Source: Bacillota bacterium
GTDB lineage: Bacteria > Bacillota > Clostridia > DSM-8532
DNA length: 18,760 bases
Assembly: GCA_023426765.1 (NCBI GenBank)
Contig: JAEZBW010000102.1
Location: 1 to 18,760, forward strand
Reading direction: 5' to 3'
Shown: positions 5,451 to 12,463 of the stretch, piece after piece
Layout of the letters: the number at the start of each line of letters is the position of its first letter
Position numbering within the stretch: the first letter of the stretch is position 1
Program-made: the position numbers and the translations under genes
The notes under the pieces: generated by a model
What the model was told of the DNA's origin: nothing
Seen by the model: the letters and a program-made list of their open reading frames with translations, nothing else
Databases searched by the model: none

Positions 5451-7184
5451 TCATTCACCCGTATTCTTCGGTTCAACCGGATCTACAATGACTGTGTTGT
5501 AATTGACGTAGATGACCATTCCGGGCTTTGCACCGGAAGGTTTTCTGACATACTTCACCCTCGTATAATCCACCTCAACCCTTGTGGAATTCCGCGCCCT
5601 GCTGAACCAGGCAGCCATGGACGCCGCTTCCAGCAGAGTTTTGTCGGGAATTGGCTCCGGAATCCGTGCGATCACATGGGAACCGGGAATGTTTTTGGTA
5701 TGCAGCCACATATCTCCGGGTTTTGCAAATTTCAGGGTCAGTTCGTCGTTCTGCATATTGTTCCTGCCCACCCAGATAGGGTAGCTCTCAGAGGAAGTAA
5801 AGCCGAAGGGGGATGATTTGGGCATATTTTTCCTGCGTGTGTTGGTTTTATGAATATAACCCTGCTCCCGCAGCTCCTCACGGATTTCCTCGATGCTTTC
5901 CGAGGAATCCGCTTCCTCCAGCGTGTAGAGTACGTTTTCAAGATAATCCAGTTCTCTGCGCGAAAGCTTCAGCTGCTCTGAAGCGTAGGCATGAGCAGTT
6001 TTCGCCTTATTGTACTTTTTATAGTACCATTGGGCATTTTCCTGTGGGGTGCGGTTTTCATCCAGCGCTATTTCCAGATAAGTTTCGTCGTCGGTGTAGT
6101 AGTTCAGCAATGAGCACCTATCCATCCCTTTACTCAGGCTGTAAATGTTTGCGGTGATCAATTCTCCGTACAGCCGGTATTTGTCCAGGTCGGCGTTCTC
6201 CTCCAGGGTTGCCACATGAATGCGGACTTTCTTTTCACAACGATCCAGGTTGGTTTTCACCAAATGAATCAGATCCGCACTTTTGTTCCGGAGATGTTCC
6301 TTCATTTCCCGCGCTTTATGGAACCGATCGATGGCTTCGCTGATCCCATCGAAAGCCTCAACTTTCCCATATTGGGTGAGAGCAACCGCATGAAAATCCA
6401 CCGGTTTGCCGGCAGCATCCGCTACAACGCAGGGAGTGTAGGTTTCCTGCTCCCAGCCTTCAATGATATTCTTCAAGGTACCAATAAGGGCTTGTATGTC
6501 GGAATCTGAAAGGTATTTTGGCCCCATATCGGGATCAACACCGGCGCGGATGCATATTTCCCGGCACAATACCGGGCTCAGTCCCAAAATGGAAGACAAC
6601 AGTATTTTGGACAGCGGCCGTTCTTCATTCCGGATCGAATGGAAGAAGCCCTGCACATCCAGTCCGGAAGGAATGACCTTGTCCTGGGAAGGAGGCAATA
6701 TATAGGTTCTGGCCGGCATGATTTCCCTGACTCGGTTCACATCCTGATCCACATGCTTAATGGAATCGATGATTTTTCCGCCTTCATTCACAAGAATGAT
6801 ATTGCTGTGCCTTCCCATGATTTCGATGATCAGTTTTTTAATACTTTTATCGCCCAGTTCATCGTCAGCTTCCACCAAAAGCCCAATGATTCTTTCATAA
6901 CCAGAAAAATCAATTCCCACAATGGTTCCACCTATCAGATGTTTTCTGAGAAGCATGCAGAACATTGGAGGAGAAGCCGGGTTTTCAAAATCGATTTCGG
7001 TCATATGAATTCTTGCCGTATTGGCATTGCTGCTGAGCAGCAGCTTGATGTTCCGGTTGTTTGACCGGATATACAAAAGAAGGGTATCCTTCCCGGGCTG
7101 ATATACCTTGTAAATGCGTCCGCCTGTAATATTCCTGTTCAGCTCATCGGCGACTGCTTTTGCGACAACTCCGTCAAATGGCAT
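5451..7184 (-). CDS. rqcH: RqcH/NFACT ribosome quality-control factor (also described as fibronectin-binding protein A)
   Basis: A 577-residue protein. RqcH binds 50S subunits blocked by peptidyl-tRNA after ribosome splitting and recruits tRNA-Ala to add C-terminal alanine tails, marking the chain for degradation. The NFACT-N domain covers about 1-180 (MPFDGVVAKAVADEL, SSNANTARIHMT). A helix-hairpin-helix region spans about 185-235. A long charged coiled coil spans about 285-435. NFACT-R is at 455-567 (YPIWVGRNNMQNDELTLK, DMWLHTKNIPGSHVI). The residue pair needed in B. subtilis RqcH for tRNA binding, Asp97-Arg98, is Glu97-Arg98 here. Length is normal. The ATG at 7184 has AAAGG-type sites upstream, spaced rather far. 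It is monocistronic from its own promoter, convergent with mtaD, and has two hairpins in its leader. Confidence 0.95.
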   Translation of the reverse strand: MPFDGVVAKAVADELNRNITGGRIYKVYQPGKDTLLLYIRSNNRNIKLLLSSNANTARIHMTEIDFENPASPPMFCMLLRKHLIGGTIVGIDFSGYERIIGLLVEADDELGDKSIKKLIIEIMGRHSNIILVNEGGKIIDSIKHVDQDVNRVREIMPARTYILPPSQDKVIPSGLDVQGFFHSIRNEERPLSKILLSSILGLSPVLCREICIRAGVDPDMGPKYLSDSDIQALIGTLKNIIEGWEQETYTPCVVADAAGKPVDFHAVALTQYGKVEAFDGISEAIDRFHKAREMKEHLRNKSADLIHLVKTNLDRCEKKVRIHVATLEENADLDKYRLYGELITANIYSLSKGMDRCSLLNYYTDDETYLEIALDENRTPQENAQWYYKKYNKAKTAHAYASEQLKLSRRELDYLENVLYTLEEADSSESIEEIREELREQGYIHKTNTRRKNMPKSSPFGFTSSESYPIWVGRNNMQNDELTLKFAKPGDMWLHTKNIPGSHVIARIPEPIPDKTLLEAASMAAWFSRARNSTRVEVDYTRVKYVRKPSGAKPGMVIYVNYNTVIVDPVEPKNTGE

Positions 7185-7210
7185 GTTTCTTCAACCTTTC
7201 CTTTGTTAAG

Positions 7211-7265
7211 CCAACCTGGGGGTTGGTGCTTTCTACTGGCAATACCCTGGCAAAAACCGGGGTAT
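7211..7265 (-). promoter_or_regulatory. Two hairpins in the rqcH 5' leader
   Basis: Read on the minus strand, 7265-7257 pairs with 7250-7242 (ATACCCCGG/CCAGGGTAT, 9 bp with one G-U, loop TTTTTG). Then 7226-7221 pairs with 7216-7211 (CCAACC/GGTTGG, tetraloop CCCA). They fill most of the ~93-nt leader between the predicted start point and the ribosome binding site. No T-run follows either. They match no riboswitch I know. Confidence 0.5.
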
Positions 7266-7283
7266 GCTTAGCAGATCCTGTTT

Positions 7284-7311
7284 ATTGTAGCACAGACCGA
7301 TGAAGTTCGAT
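7284..7311 (-). promoter_or_regulatory. Probable promoter of rqcH
   Basis: On the minus strand, -10 TACAAT (7289-7284) with a weak -35 ATCGAA (7311-7306) at 16 bp. The -10 is good and the -35 poor. Confidence 0.5.
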
Positions 7312-7338
7312 AGTAGGGTGGAACTAAAATGATTTTTG

Positions 7339-7364
7339 TTGATAAAAATACACATTTTTATTAA
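7339..7364. repeat. AT-rich inverted repeat between divergent promoters
   Basis: TTGATAAAAAT (7339-7349) and ATTTTTATTAA (7354-7364) are complementary over 11 bp (one G-T) around ACAC. It lies between the minus-strand rqcH promoter and the plus-strand promoter at 7459. It could be an operator or UP-like element. The rest of 7185-7458 shows only the rqcH leader and promoter. Confidence 0.45.
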
Positions 7365-7458
7365 TGGAACTTTTTGCCGGCAGACTCTCGTTCGCAAAAA
7401 CGGAAAATCTCTGGAATGCAAGAAGAACAAGGAAATATTACAAATATGTTAAATTTAT

Positions 7459-7487
7459 TTTACAAAACAAAGTAACCATGCTATAAT
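7459..7487 (+). promoter_or_regulatory. Strong promoter of the 30-residue peptide gene
   Basis: -35 TTTACA (7459-7464), 17-bp spacer, -10 TATAAT (7482-7487), in an AT-rich context that could provide an UP element. The start would be near 7494, giving a ~75-nt leader with a possible AAAAGC/GCTTTT hairpin (about 7513-7538). Confidence 0.85.
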
Positions 7488-7570
7488 GTTGAACAGACAC
7501 AAATACAGATAAAAAAGCCGGGCATAAGCTGCTTTTACAAAAAGTAACATATTGCTGGGGGGAAATGTTC

Positions 7571-7663
7571 ATGTTGTTAAAGAAAAAAAAGCTTGCTATC
7601 GGGATTTTGGTATTATCGGTTCTATTGTTTGTTGTGATGAATTTCAGCGCATTAATCAGATAA
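7571..7663 (+). CDS. Small membrane peptide, 30 residues
   Basis: An intact gene too short for most gene finders. The protein has four lysines at positions 4-7, a hydrophobic helix at about 8-24 (LAIGILVLSVLLFVVMN), and a short NFSALIR tail. This is a single membrane span with the lysine-rich end probably in the cytoplasm. The ATG at 7571 has a GGGGGG site (7557-7562) at 8 nt; an in-frame ATG at 7565 is too close to it. A near-consensus promoter (7459-7487) and a perfect hairpin terminator (7706-7740) frame it as a ~246-nt single-gene transcript. Such peptides can be membrane-protein regulators, type I toxins, or stress peptides. No antisense promoter was evident, which argues mildly against a type I toxin. 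No family recognised. Confidence 0.7.
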   Translation: MLLKKKKLAIGILVLSVLLFVVMNFSALIR

Positions 7664-7705
7664 TACAGAGGTTATCAGGCTTAGAATACCTGACATGAAA
7701 GATAC

Positions 7706-7740
7706 CGGGTTAGCGGAGGTTTTCCGTTAACCCGTTTTTT
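7706..7740 (+). terminator. Intrinsic terminator of the small-peptide transcript
   Basis: CGGGTTAGCGGA (7706-7717) pairs with TCCGTTAACCCG (7723-7734) over 12 bp with one G-U, loop GGTTT, followed by six T residues (7735-7740). Confidence 0.95.
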
Positions 7741-7773
7741 ATGGAGTGTTTCAACTTGTAAAAGTGTGTTGTT

Positions 7774-7903
7774 CGGAGCCGACTCGGGTTTTCGAACGGT
7801 CTCCTCGGAGCCGGCTCGGGTTTCCCGAACGGTCTCCTCGGAGCCAGCTGGGTTTTCCGAAAGGTCTCTTCGGAGCCGGCTGGGGTTTCCCGAACGGTCT
7901 CCT
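7774..7903. repeat. Four-copy 32-33 bp tandem repeat (minisatellite)
   Basis: Copies lie at 7774-7805, 7806-7838, 7839-7870 and 7871-7903 (32, 33, 32, 33 bp), each starting CGGAGCC and ending GGTCTCCT or GGTCTCTT. Units contain the self-complementary motifs GAGCCGGCTC and CGGGTTTCCCG. There are no unique spacers, so it is not CRISPR. The alternating 32/33 lengths break any reading frame. A further hairpin CTCACCC/GGGTGAG follows (7916-7922/7937-7943). No gene was found between 7741 and 8177. Confidence 0.88.
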
Positions 7904-7991
7904 TTTGAAACCCAACTCACCCGCTAACTCTCTTGAGGGTGAGAACTATAACTTTCGAAGTTTCTCCGGTAAAACCTGTTCAGGTGAATAA

Positions 7992-8020
7992 TTGATTCCA
8001 CCGCATATTCATGATATATT
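7992..8020 (+). promoter_or_regulatory. Probable promoter of cvpA
   Basis: -35 TTGATT (7992-7997), 17-bp spacer, -10 TATATT (8015-8020). This leaves a leader of about 150 nt containing a CCTGCA/TGCAGG stem. Confidence 0.6.
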
Positions 8021-8177
8021 TAGCTTATAGCCTGCAACATTTTCGGCTTGGCTCAATGCAGGTCTGAATACCAGGAACATAAACCTGCAGCATCGTAACT
8101 GGAACCGTAAAACATTCCGTAACCAAAGCTGCGGGCATGAAAAACGAAGGACAATCTATTGAAACGGGAGGTTATGT

Positions 8178-8999
8178 ATGGCTCAGGATGAATATGGAAG
8201 GCCAAAACGCACCAGTACCGATAAAATTCCATTGATCATGATGCTGGTTTTTCTGGCGGGAATCGTTATTCTGGATTTTGTGTTTAAGTTTGGGTTGAAC
8301 TGGGTGGACTATACTATTATCGGCGTTATTTTTTTCTTTGCCTTTATTGGTTACATAAAAGGGCTTATCAGCGCCATCTTCAGTTTGGTCGGTTATATCG
8401 TAGCCGCCGTTTGTGCTGTTTTGTTTTCAGAACCGCTGGCAAAGTTTATCATGGAAAAAACGCAGATCAGCAAAACCGTAGAGGAAGCTCTTACCAATAT
8501 TTATTCCGGCATACCTGCTTTCAGTGAGCAATCGTTGAATCTGAATAATTTTACAAACAGCAATCAACTTCTGAAGGATCATCCGCAGCTTCAGGAGTTT
8601 CTCGGTGAAAACATGATGTTCGGTCAGCTTTTTGAAAGCGTTAATCCGCTGAAAGCCGGGGCGGATGCCATCAGCGGGGCAATATCGTCCATAGCTGATC
8701 TGCTTGTGTTTTCCATCTTAAAGGTGATATCGATCATCATCGTGTTCTTTGTGGTGAAACTGATTGTGCTGATCATCGGCAAGCTGGTGAATACCCTGAT
8801 ATCCCAAAGCAATTTCCTGAACACGACGAACAAAACCATCGGCCTTGCGCTGGGAACCATCATAGGCTGTGTGGTTGTTTTTGTGGCTGTTTCCTATATT
8901 ATTCCCTTTATCGGTTCGATGAACATCATTCATATTCCCGATGAATACGGACAATCCCAGGTTCTAAGCTGGATTTTCACTTCACCTCCGGCATCATAG
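8178..8999 (+). CDS. CvpA-family membrane protein
   Basis: A 273-residue inner-membrane protein. Membrane segments lie at about 17-37, 43-60, 64-88, 172-206 and 219-245. The segment WVDYTIIGVIFFFAFIGYIKG at 42-62 and the following helix are typical of the CvpA (colicin V production) family. Between helices 3 and 4 is an 80-residue loop, probably outside. The family's molecular role is unsettled: colicin V production and peptidoglycan/biofilm phenotypes have been described. It is longer than the common ~160-180-residue form. The ATG at 8178 has GGGAGG (8166-8171) at 6 nt. It is transcribed alone and followed by a strong terminator and a repeat array. Family assignment is fairly sure; function is unknown. 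Confidence 0.85.
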   Translation: MAQDEYGRPKRTSTDKIPLIMMLVFLAGIVILDFVFKFGLNWVDYTIIGVIFFFAFIGYIKGLISAIFSLVGYIVAAVCAVLFSEPLAKFIMEKTQISKTVEEALTNIYSGIPAFSEQSLNLNNFTNSNQLLKDHPQLQEFLGENMMFGQLFESVNPLKAGADAISGAISSIADLLVFSILKVISIIIVFFVVKLIVLIIGKLVNTLISQSNFLNTTNKTIGLALGTIIGCVVVFVAVSYIIPFIGSMNIIHIPDEYGQSQVLSWIFTSPPAS

Positions 9000-9040
9000 C
9001 ATACATCTGTGAGTGATTGACATAATTTCTCACAACTACA

Positions 9041-9086
9041 GTTACACTCCTGAAAACACACCTTGCTTGCAGGTTTTGTGTGTAAC
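9041..9086 (+). other. Long hairpin downstream of cvpA
   Basis: GTTACAC (9041-9047) pairs with GTGTAAC (9080-9086), and CCTG/CAGG can pair inside. It has no T-run and lies 20 nt before the true terminator. It may be an mRNA 3'-end stabiliser. Confidence 0.45.
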
Positions 9087-9105
9087 TGGATAAGCGAAAA
9101 TACTG

Positions 9106-9133
9106 AAGCCTTCCATTCTGGAGGGCTTTTTTT
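9106..9133 (+). terminator. Intrinsic terminator of cvpA
   Basis: AAGCCTTCC (9106-9114) pairs with GGAGGGCTT (9120-9128) over 9 bp, loop ATTCT, running into a T stretch to 9133. Confidence 0.9.
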
Positions 9134-9290
9134 ATTGGTTTCTTGTCAAAGCCTATGATCGTGAGGGCTTTTATTGGTTTCTTGCCAAAGCCTATGCTCG
9201 TGAGGCTTTTATTGGATTCTTGCTAAAACCTATGCACGGGAGGCTTTTCTATTGGTATCTTGCCAAAACCTATGTTCGGGAGGCGTTTTT
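9134..9290 (+). repeat. Four tandem terminator-like hairpin units (~39 bp each)
   Basis: Copies start at 9134, 9173, 9211 and 9251, each beginning ATTGG. In copy 2, TTGG-TTTCTTG-CCAA makes one small hairpin and AAAGCCT-ATGCTCGTG-AGGCTTT makes a second stem running into TTTT, the same layout as the cvpA terminator just before it. Copy 1 is close. Copies 3 and 4 carry mismatches in the stem and look decayed. The remaining 9291-9494 shows no gene and no clear promoter, although the downstream S-layer operon must start somewhere here. Confidence 0.82.
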
Positions 9291-9494
9291 GCAGGTTCTA
9301 TGCCAAAGCACTTGGAAGGATCTGTTATGCTTTGTTTCCCTTCATTTCTGCTCCCGTTATACCGATAAAGAAGTATAGGAATATTTTGTCCGAAAAAGCC
9401 GGTAAGCCGGGCAAAACGTACATATTCAAACAACTGATCCTTCAGGCTGCCGGTATGAAAAGGGGAATTCCCTGATTTTTAAACAGGTGATTAA

Positions 9495-12443
9495 ATGCAT
9501 ATGATGAAAGATAAAAAACTTTTTTGTTGGTTCATTATTTTTCTTTCCTGCCTTCTCATTGTTCCGCCTGCCGCAATTCTTGCCGAAGAGCCAGTTGCGC
9601 GGTTATTTGAAGGAAGGCCGGCTTCCGGTGCACTTCTTTCCAATCTGGATTATCAGGATGTAAAAAACTCCGATACCTGGGCAAAAAACGCCATCTGGGA
9701 AACCGGAGCCCTGGAGTTGATGAAAGGCTATGGCGCAAAACGCTTTGGACTTTCCGATATGCTTACCGTTGAGCAGGCCATTGCTGTGGCCTATAATATG
9801 GCCGGTCGTGAAGCTGAAGCCCAGCTGGCGGCAGAAGCCCTTGATCTGGAAAGAGCAGCCCGAAAAATACCGGCACCCGCCATGTGGTCGGACGGATACC
9901 TGCAGCTTGCATTGAATGACGGGCTGCTGACACAGGAAGAATATGACGATGCATTTGCCGTGGATCAAAGTGTTTTGGGGCCTTCCGATTTCAGAAGAAG
10001 CAGTCCGGTCACCCGTGAAGACATGGCTTTTTATGTGGCGAGGACGATGCTGCTGAACCCCGTTCATGCACAAACCCATCTGTTCAACAGCTATACCGAT
10101 TGGCAGCAGGCCAATCCGCACCGCATTCCTTATATCGAAGCTATTCTGCAAAACAGGGTTATGAACGGCAACAACGGCAGGTTTGATCCGAAAGGGCCGG
10201 TGACCCGGGAACAAGCCGCACAAATCCTGCAAAATGCCGAACCGTTTTTATTTTCGCGGCTGAAAATGGAGAAATTAAAGGGAACCCTGGAAAAAATCAC
10301 TTCATACGATGAAAAAACCAATGGAATGAACACAAAAGTGACCGAAATGAGTATCCGATCCAGTGATGGTGCGTTGCATCAATTTCGTTTTACCCGTCCG
10401 AATGTCTCTTCCGGGGCAAATGAACGGACCGGAGAGCAAATTTTGAAAGAAACCCGTGGGACAATTGTCAATGAACAGGGCGTATTGAAAAGCGATGATG
10501 CTTTGCGAGAGGGGCAGGAGATTACTTACTTCGTCCGAAACGGTCAGGTACAGTATGTCATTGTGCTGGCAGGGCAAAAAAATATCGAATACAGCCTTGT
10601 GAAGATTCTTTCAACAGATGAAGCAGCCGGGACAATTCGTTGTGAGATCCTGATGGAGGTTCCTTTTTCCGATGTCCGGCTGTTGGGGCTAAGCAGCATG
10701 TCACAGATAAACTCCACCGGAAATGTGATGGTGTATACGGTCAGTAAAGGCGCAGCCATAACGGCAGATTTTACAAGAAAAACACTGAAGGATATCCGGC
10801 CTGAGACCCTGATCCTGCTGTCGCTTGAAAACAACGTAGTAACGGCGATGGAAAATGTGAGTTCGGATCTGTTTCAGGAAGAAGGTATTGTCAGCGGTAT
10901 TCTGGAAGAAAACAATCCCGTCCTGGGTTATGTCACCTTATATTTTCCGGACGGTTCCGGAAGTTCACCGGACGCCGGAACGGGGCTGTCCAGCTTCCGG
11001 ACCTACTCATGGCTGAACCCGGAAGAGGTTGTCGTGTATAAAAACGGAAACGCCGCAACACTGGAGGAAATACAACCAGGCGACAGTGTTTTCATTAAAC
11101 TGGATGAATCCGGAACTGTCACAAAGATCAGCGGCGCGGATAATTATTACCCGGTATATGGAAGGGTCAGGACAAAGGGAAACGGTACACTGCAGCTGCA
11201 AAGGGAAAATGGGGATGTGGAACTGCTGCAAATACCTGGCAGCACACCGATTTTTTCAGATGGCAGAAGGATATCATTCAGTGACCTTTCCGAGGGAGAC
11301 AATATCAGGATTTTGCTTCAGACAGCAGGAAACCGCATGATCATCGGTGAAATCAATGTGGAGAAGGAACGTATAGAAGCCAGCGGAGTTTATAAAGCGA
11401 AGCTGTCCTATTATGATTCGCTGAACAAAAGCCTTGTGGTAACGGGGCTGCAGCAATTTACCAACGGGATTTGGCAGCCTGCGGCTGAACGAGGTGCTAC
11501 AAAGCTTACAGTCAATGGAAATTATTCTCCCGAAATTCCCAGGGGAGCGCAGGGCACGATTTATCTTGCCATGGGAGAAAATATCCTGGGTAAGGAAACG
11601 GTGGTGCGAATGGCCATTGACGAAAACAGCCTAACAACAGAGGTCGTCAGCGACACCATCCTTCAGGCTCAGCCAGGTGCAGGAAGTTTGACCCTCCTGA
11701 ATGGCGGGCTGCCCATCGCTTACGGTGAAAAATCCCTGATCCTGAAGGGTGGAAGGCTTCTTGAACCCAATCAGGTAAAAAACCAGGATGAAGCGATGAT
11801 AGTCGCCGGCAACCTTCCCGATGGAACGAAAAAAGCAAACCTGATATGGCTTCGGGAGCCAGCACAAGATACGGGCCTGACCCTGCTGCGTGGACGTATT
11901 TCACAGATAGAAGCCCTGAACAGCATGACGCTGCAGTCCTTCTCACAGTTCCGATCACCAACCTGGGAATATTTCAGTGTTCCTAAAACCCTGACTATTG
12001 ATACGGCTGTCACGAAAATCTTTGACGATGATGGTAGGACTGATGCAGCCGCATTTGACGATACAGGAGCCTCCAGCTATAAAAACCGTTCGGTTTATGT
12101 GCTGGCGCAGGACGGCAAAGCGAGGCTTGTCAGCACGGCACCTTATGGTGATGTGGTATACTCGGGACGAATTCAGAAGTTGAACGGTGTGGTACGGGAT
12201 TCCTTCGGCCAGCTGGTTACGCCTCCTTCTTCAATGATTGTCAGTGAGTTAAGCGTGTTCAATCCGGGCAACTGGAACTGGGAGAGCAAAGCGGATACCG
12301 AATTGAATCTGCTTGCGAATACGGTATATTACAACAACCAGGGGATCATCGATGCCGGTCTTCTAAAGGTGGGAGACAAGGTGACCGTAATACGAACTGT
12401 CAGCAGCAACAATACGCTGGTAGTTTTGGTTCATTCCTATTGA
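9495..12443 (+). CDS. Large exported S-layer-homology (SLH) protein
   Basis: A 982-residue secreted surface protein. The signal peptide is residues 1-30 (KDKK, then a hydrophobic core, predicted cut after AILA). Three SLH motifs follow at about 53-103, 131-186 and 197-250, the last being clearest (IPYIEAILQNRVMNGNNGRFDPKGPVTREQAAQIL). SLH triplets bind pyruvylated secondary cell-wall polymer and anchor proteins outside the cell. The remaining ~730 residues are rich in beta strands and short turns (repeated GTI, GRI, GDSV/GDNI/GDKV elements) with no catalytic motif seen. ATG 9495 has AGGTGA (9485-9490) close upstream; ATG 9501 is an alternative. The next SLH gene begins 20 bp downstream, so the two form an operon. 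It may be a structural S-layer component or outer-layer organiser. Confidence 0.9.
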   Translation: MHMMKDKKLFCWFIIFLSCLLIVPPAAILAEEPVARLFEGRPASGALLSNLDYQDVKNSDTWAKNAIWETGALELMKGYGAKRFGLSDMLTVEQAIAVAYNMAGREAEAQLAAEALDLERAARKIPAPAMWSDGYLQLALNDGLLTQEEYDDAFAVDQSVLGPSDFRRSSPVTREDMAFYVARTMLLNPVHAQTHLFNSYTDWQQANPHRIPYIEAILQNRVMNGNNGRFDPKGPVTREQAAQILQNAEPFLFSRLKMEKLKGTLEKITSYDEKTNGMNTKVTEMSIRSSDGALHQFRFTRPNVSSGANERTGEQILKETRGTIVNEQGVLKSDDALREGQEITYFVRNGQVQYVIVLAGQKNIEYSLVKILSTDEAAGTIRCEILMEVPFSDVRLLGLSSMSQINSTGNVMVYTVSKGAAITADFTRKTLKDIRPETLILLSLENNVVTAMENVSSDLFQEEGIVSGILEENNPVLGYVTLYFPDGSGSSPDAGTGLSSFRTYSWLNPEEVVVYKNGNAATLEEIQPGDSVFIKLDESGTVTKISGADNYYPVYGRVRTKGNGTLQLQRENGDVELLQIPGSTPIFSDGRRISFSDLSEGDNIRILLQTAGNRMIIGEINVEKERIEASGVYKAKLSYYDSLNKSLVVTGLQQFTNGIWQPAAERGATKLTVNGNYSPEIPRGAQGTIYLAMGENILGKETVVRMAIDENSLTTEVVSDTILQAQPGAGSLTLLNGGLPIAYGEKSLILKGGRLLEPNQVKNQDEAMIVAGNLPDGTKKANLIWLREPAQDTGLTLLRGRISQIEALNSMTLQSFSQFRSPTWEYFSVPKTLTIDTAVTKIFDDDGRTDAAAFDDTGASSYKNRSVYVLAQDGKARLVSTAPYGDVVYSGRIQKLNGVVRDSFGQLVTPPSSMIVSELSVFNPGNWNWESKADTELNLLANTVYYNNQGIIDAGLLKVGDKVTVIRTVSSNNTLVVLVHSY

Positions 12444-12463
12444 TCGGGTACGGAGGATAAGTT

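Noticed and set aside
5379..7064. Plus-strand frames across the rqcH region
   Set aside because: These are antisense shadows of rqcH, which has clear family motifs along its full length.
7774..7903. CRISPR array
   Set aside because: Units are contiguous and similar throughout, with no unique spacers and no cas genes nearby.
7681..7991. Repeat-rich open frames on both strands across the minisatellite
   Set aside because: Unit lengths alternate between 32 and 33 bp, so the frame changes between copies and the apparent protein repeats are not kept. There is no ribosome binding site.
9260..9475. Open frame of 71 codons downstream of cvpA
   Set aside because: It begins inside the tandem hairpin array, lacks a ribosome binding site and matches no family. 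Part of the sequence is repeat-derived.
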